Assembly: GCF_946221935.1 (NCBI RefSeq) | Contig: NZ_CAMIGN010000015.1 | Coordinates: 1-57,475 of the forward strand | Source: an uncultured Corynebacterium sp. | GTDB lineage: Bacteria; Actinomycetota; Actinomycetes; Mycobacteriales; Mycobacteriaceae | Direction: 5' to 3' | DNA length: 57,475 nt | Part shown: piece after piece, positions 53,924 through 57,475 of the stretch | Numbering within the stretch: position 1 is the first letter of the stretch | Layout of the letters: each line of letters begins with the position of its first letter | Program-made: the position numbers and the translations under genes | Notes under the pieces: generated by a model | Seen by the model: only the letters and a program-made list of their open reading frames with translations | Databases searched by the model: none | What the model was told of the DNA's origin: nothing

Positions 53924-54229
53924 ATGTCTGGCGCTACGTACTATGCGTTCCGCGATTCGGCGGCAGATTCCACAAAGGGCGATATCAACACGGTGATGGG
54001 CGATATCGCGAATACTTTGGAGGATATTGACAACTCAATTGAAGATCTTCGTGGAGGCTGGGAGGCCACTGAGGCTGATGCGTACTACGAGATCATCACC
54101 AAGTGGAAAGAAGGCGCCACAAATCTGAAGGACGTCCTCGCGGATGTCCAAGAGGCCTTACAAAACATGAAAGATGGCAATTCACAGCTTCGTGAAGGAA
54201 TTGCCAAAGTGCTCGATGAAACCAGTTAG
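53924..54229 (+). CDS. WXG100 protein with WxA turn
   Basis: 101 residues forming a helix-turn-helix, with W46-E-A48 where most members have WxG. It is closely related to the 54775 protein (both share a YxY/F...ADST-like start and a similar second helix), so one arose from the other by duplication. Expected to leave through the EccC/EccD apparatus as a dimer with a partner. Confidence 0.87.
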   Translation: MSGATYYAFRDSAADSTKGDINTVMGDIANTLEDIDNSIEDLRGGWEATEADAYYEIITKWKEGATNLKDVLADVQEALQNMKDGNSQLREGIAKVLDETS

Positions 54230-54390
54230 CTCGGCTAGCTAATGTCACGCGCGGGGTGCATGCGGGTGAAGGTCGGAAATCTTCTCTCGCGTTTGTTCTT
54301 TCCAGCACCGAATTAACTGCGCGCCAACCTGTACAAGTTTTTCACCACTATCGACGAGCCCGTGTTGTCGGACTCGCACAAGGAGTAATC

Positions 54391-54726
54391 ATGGGTAGCG
54401 AACACCTTTCCGTTGAACACAGTGCCGTTTCTGGTCACGTATCTTCTCTGCAGACCAACCACCAGAACCTGATGGATCAGTCCTCTAAGTTCCTGGATGC
54501 TCTGGAGCCGTTGAAGGGATCCTGGAAGGGCTCCTCTGTTGGAGCTTGGGACAATATGACTCAGGCATGGTCGGACAACATGGATCAGGTTAAGCAGGCT
54601 CTGGAGGAGCTGACTGGTCGCGTTGATGAAGCTGGCAAGTCCTACCAGTCGGGTGAGGAAGAGCAGACCAGCGCGCTGCAGCAAAAGTTCGCCGGCATGA
54701 ATTTCCAGCAGGGCAACATTCTCTAG
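54391..54726 (+). CDS. WXG100 Esx protein with YxxxE secretion motif
   Basis: 111 residues from the ATG at 54391 with AAGGAG upstream. W45-K-G47 marks the turn, and Y85-xxx-E89 (YQSGE) near the C-terminus is the type VII export signal type. A 161-bp gap precedes it, so it may have its own promoter. The likely partner is the 54775 protein. Confidence 0.9.
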   Translation: MGSEHLSVEHSAVSGHVSSLQTNHQNLMDQSSKFLDALEPLKGSWKGSSVGAWDNMTQAWSDNMDQVKQALEELTGRVDEAGKSYQSGEEEQTSALQQKFAGMNFQQGNIL

Positions 54727-54774
54727 TCAACCACCGTCACCACATCTTCATTCGTAGAAAGGCTAACGTCCACC

Positions 54775-55068
54775 ATGGCTGTGTACGCGTACAACAATTC
54801 CGATGCTGAGTCCACTTCTGGCGATCTCAATGGCGTAATGAACCAGATCGAGTCCACCCTGTCGGAGATGGATTCTGATATCCGCAAGCTGGCTTCCAGC
54901 TGGGAAGGCTCCGAGCAGGAGGAATACTCCCAGGTTCACGGTAAGTGGTCTTCCGCTGCGCATAACCTGAAGGAAATTCTGGGCCAGATTCGTGGCGCGC
55001 TGGATGAAAACACCCAGTCCGTCGCTGAGACTCGTGGCCGCGCTTCCCAAGCTATCGCTGGGTCCTAA
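54775..55068 (+). CDS. WXG100 Esx protein (partner)
   Basis: 97 residues with W43-E-G45, helical throughout, no YxxxD/E tail. This fits the partner lacking its own export signal. It lies 48 bp after its likely partner. A strong hairpin follows. Confidence 0.9.
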   Translation: MAVYAYNNSDAESTSGDLNGVMNQIESTLSEMDSDIRKLASSWEGSEQEEYSQVHGKWSSAAHNLKEILGQIRGALDENTQSVAETRGRASQAIAGS

Positions 55069-55092
55069 GAGGGCTAGGTTTTCTAGCCCTCT
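55068..55092 (+). terminator. Terminator after the Esx genes
   Basis: AGAGGGCTAG-GTTTT-CTAGCCCTCT, then CCTTTCCTTC. The 10-bp arms are perfect. It may only partly stop transcription into the Rhs gene, which begins 80 bp later. Confidence 0.85.
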
Positions 55093-55172
55093 CCTTTCCT
55101 TCTCCTTCCCCTCTTCTTCGATTTCCCCTTCGTTTCTTCATCTGACCAAAGACCAGAGGATCTTAGCCCGCC

Positions 55173-57475
55173 ATGCCAGAACTATTGCTTGCCCCGTTCT
55201 TCGTCTACAAAGGTAAGAACTTCCACATTGGTGGAAACGTTGGAGCCGTTGGGGAAACGGCGCGTCGTTATTCTACTTTCGGCAATCAAGCAACGACCGC
55301 GGCGTCCGCAATGCGATCTATCAACGACGGCGGGTTCGAGGGCTCCGAGGGCGACCGATACAAAGAACTCCTGAACGCTGACTTCCCTAACCATCTAGAT
55401 ATCACTGGCGAGTCTCACTCAGGTGTTGGCCGCGCCGTCCATCTTTACGAGTTGGCGCTGCAAACTGCTCAAACGGAGATGGGAGCTCTTGAAGGGCCAG
55501 CTCGGGCTACCCATGCTGACTATCAGGCCGCTGTTACCGCCTTGAACTCGGCTGAGGTCAACGCGGCTCGCGCGCGAGTAACAGCGACGGCAGCGACCGC
55601 CACCGCCGTAAGCACATCGATGATTCCAGGTGTGGGTGCCGCGACTGCCTCCGCTGCCGTTTCTGCAGAAGCTGATGCGCAGACGGCTCAGACTGCCATG
55701 GAAGCAGCACGCCTCCACTTTGAGGAAGTTAAGACTGTTTGGCTGGGGCACATTTCAACGTCTGATGCCATTAAGACCACCTTGGGCGAAGAGGTTGATT
55801 CCGCCGTAGGCATTATCGCAGCTCAGGCTAAAGCAGACTTTGATGACAATCCGAACTTGCTGGAGCGCGCATGGCAGAAGACTAAGGATTGGGTGTCTGA
55901 TCATGCTGACGTTCTCGCCGCTATTTCTGACATCATGCAGATTGTCGGTTCCGTTTTGCTTCTTGTTCCTGGCCTTCAGGCAATCGGCGCGGGACTGTTG
56001 ATTGCTGGCATTGGGCTGAAGGCTTTGCTTGCAGCAACGGGCAATGCGTCGTGGGGCGAGGTACTTTTCGACGTGGCGACTTCCTTGCCTTTTGCCGGTA
56101 TAGCCAAACTTGCAAAGGCCGGGAAGCTTGGCAATACCGTTGCCAAGGCAACTCACGGCATGGGCAAGGCAGCGTCCGCTGTTAAGGCAGCGGCGAAATC
56201 CGGTGCCAACTCAGCTGCACTGAAGATGGCAAATGGAGCCAGCCGTGTCGCAGGCGAGGCTGGCGAAAAATTCGCCAAGTCTGCCTATTCAAAGATCACC
56301 CGCGGCGGCCAGATTTGCTTCGCCGCTGAACCTGTCGATATGGCGACGGGCAACATGGTCGATTTCACTCAAGACATCAACATCCCTGGTATCTTGCCGC
56401 TGATCATCGACCGAAACGCTAATTCTGCGCACGAGTTGGGACGAGCTTTGGGCTCCAGGTGGGTCTCGCGCATGGATGTGCACATTGAGATCCTCGATGA
56501 CGAAGTCCTTATGGTCTCCCCCGATGGTGCGCTGCTGACGTTCCCACCAGCCCCATTGGACGGATCCGAGGTCCGCGCGGACGGCCGCGCGTGGCTGCTT
56601 TCGTTTGCAGATGGTGCTTACCGTGTGCGCAATGTCGCGGAGGGAATCACCTACGTATTTTCTGTTTCTGGCGACGGAAGCTACGTCACTACTTCGGGCG
56701 TGGAAGACCGCTCCCCTGCGGCTGACGGAAGCTCGGCTGGCGCAGGCCTGCGCACGGGCTCCTTCGCCGCCGACCTTGGTCTAGGCTTCACCGTTGGTGT
56801 GACGGCATTGGTCCATCACACGGGCGCAGCCATCACGTACTCCTGGGATCAGGCAACTGGCCAGATGCGAGACATCACGCGCAGCGATGGAACTCACTTG
56901 TCTTTGGTCTGGGATCACGCTACGAACCGTGTGGCTTCTATCTGGGTTGACAACCAGCAGACTCACCCTGACGAAGCACCTCAGCGGCTGATTTCTTATG
57001 AATACGACGCTGCCGGTCAGCTCATTCGCGTGGTGAACTCCCATGCTGGTGTGTTGAGCTACTTCTACGATGAGCAAGGCCGTACTGCTGGTTGGCGTGA
57101 CCGGAACGGTGCTGCGTATCACTACCGCTACGATGACCACGGCCGCGTCACCGCCCAAGTCGGCACCGGCGGCATGTTCCCCAACATCCTCTACTGGGGC
57201 GACGACACCGGCGACGACGCACCCACCGGTGGCACCGTCTGCGTACTCATCGAAACCGCCGGCGACTTCACCGGCAACCCTCTGGACACCGGCGACAGCG
57301 TAGTTGACACTTACCTCGACCGCCTCCACCACCTCCCCCTCTACCAAGCCCTCCTCAACGGCGGGCTAGACGAAGCAGGACTCACCGGCCGCGGCCGCAC
57401 CACCAACCGCGACACCACCGACTGGACCATCCCCACCGACTGGCTGACCGACGACCTCCTCGGCGACATCCGCCC
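55173..57475 (+). CDS. Rhs/YD-repeat protein, candidate type VII-exported toxin (cut by window edge)
   Basis: An open frame from ATG 55173 to the window end, at least 767 residues with no stop. The N-terminal 200 residues are Ala-rich helical with no Sec signal. Two hydrophobic stretches (about 255-285) follow, then an Ala/Lys-rich part. From about residue 387 a DUF6531-type segment begins (PVDMATGNMVDF) and is followed by a beta-rich region. YD-type repeats (YEYDAAGQLIRV, YFYDEQGRT, YRYDDHGRV) occupy about 609-665. After about 649 the codon choice changes abruptly. The C-terminal tip and any immunity gene are off the edge. The position after Esx genes suggests ESX export. Confidence 0.85.
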   Translation, partial: MPELLLAPFFVYKGKNFHIGGNVGAVGETARRYSTFGNQATTAASAMRSINDGGFEGSEGDRYKELLNADFPNHLDITGESHSGVGRAVHLYELALQTAQTEMGALEGPARATHADYQAAVTALNSAEVNAARARVTATAATATAVSTSMIPGVGAATASAAVSAEADAQTAQTAMEAARLHFEEVKTVWLGHISTSDAIKTTLGEEVDSAVGIIAAQAKADFDDNPNLLERAWQKTKDWVSDHADVLAAISDIMQIVGSVLLLVPGLQAIGAGLLIAGIGLKALLAATGNASWGEVLFDVATSLPFAGIAKLAKAGKLGNTVAKATHGMGKAASAVKAAAKSGANSAALKMANGASRVAGEAGEKFAKSAYSKITRGGQICFAAEPVDMATGNMVDFTQDINIPGILPLIIDRNANSAHELGRALGSRWVSRMDVHIEILDDEVLMVSPDGALLTFPPAPLDGSEVRADGRAWLLSFADGAYRVRNVAEGITYVFSVSGDGSYVTTSGVEDRSPAADGSSAGAGLRTGSFAADLGLGFTVGVTALVHHTGAAITYSWDQATGQMRDITRSDGTHLSLVWDHATNRVASIWVDNQQTHPDEAPQRLISYEYDAAGQLIRVVNSHAGVLSYFYDEQGRTAGWRDRNGAAYHYRYDDHGRVTAQVGTGGMFPNILYWGDDTGDDAPTGGTVCVLIETAGDFTGNPLDTGDSVVDTYLDRLHHLPLYQALLNGGLDEAGLTGRGRTTNRDTTDWTIPTDWLTDDLLGDIR

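Noticed and set aside
56781..57347. Minus-strand open frame opposite the Rhs gene
   Set aside because: Val/Ala-rich shadow of the plus-strand gene, which stays open to the window end.
57118..57475. Frameshift or pseudogene at the Rhs codon-usage switch
   Set aside because: The frame stays open without interruption across the switch, so a composition boundary is a better reading than decay.
1..57475. CRISPR arrays, insertion sequences, tRNA genes, prophage
   Set aside because: I looked for direct-repeat arrays, transposase motifs, tRNA-like cloverleaf ends and phage genes and found none; a tRNA scan would settle the tRNA point.

Overview
The window reads as chromosome of a Corynebacterium (high-GC actinobacterium). 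Three things point there: the argCJBDFRGH cluster downstream of pheST, a thiC-E-O-S-G-F thiamine operon, and a mycobacterial-type fadA2 / fabG4-htdX locus followed by an ESX (type VII) secretion locus. Species cannot be fixed from sequence reading alone; a lipid-using skin-type Corynebacterium is plausible but inferred. I see no tRNA, complete rRNA, insertion sequence, CRISPR array or replication origin.

Layout. 1-211: promoter and leader of a minus-strand rRNA operon whose 16S gene lies just outside the left edge. 212-4214 (minus): tyrS, a Trm112-like mini-protein, an XpaC-like membrane protein and a substrate-binding/vWA membrane protein. 4272-10420 (plus): TPP riboswitch and thiCEOSGF. 10417-19131 (minus): arginine biosynthesis argCJBDFRGH, with a candidate ArgR-controlled promoter upstream of argC. 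19132-24597 (minus): pheST, a SpoU-family RNA methyltransferase and a lipoprotein. 24694-26343 (minus): infC-rpmI-rplT with a terminator, an AUU start codon and a long leader. 26406-28775 (plus): large multi-spanning membrane protein. 28758-31604 (minus): uvrA. 31679-33325 (plus): metallo-beta-lactamase-fold hydrolase and a DoxX-like protein. 33445-42869: CAP-domain surface protein, HelR-type ATPase, UspA protein, uvrB, DUF218 protein, coaE, and two secreted proteins. 42899-46773: thiolase divergent from fabG4-htdX. 46941-57475: type VII secretion locus, with eccD divergent from eccC, then an unknown ESX-linked gene, four WXG100-like genes and a large Rhs/YD-repeat protein that runs off the right edge.

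How the genes work together. The thi operon makes both thiamine precursors (ThiC for the pyrimidine; ThiO, ThiS, ThiG and ThiF for the thiazole) and couples them (ThiE), under TPP feedback. The arg genes take glutamate to arginine, with ArgR encoded inside the cluster. The fadA2/fabG4/htdX set supplies thiolase, ketoacyl reductase and hydratase chemistry for acyl-CoA metabolism. In the last 11 kb the EccC motor and EccD channel subunit sit beside two Esx pairs and a candidate polymorphic-toxin substrate. The Rhs gene has no stop codon in the window, and its codon usage changes sharply near 57118. The ESX region, a DtxR-like operator at 52640-52658 and the unknown 52898 gene are the most interesting parts.
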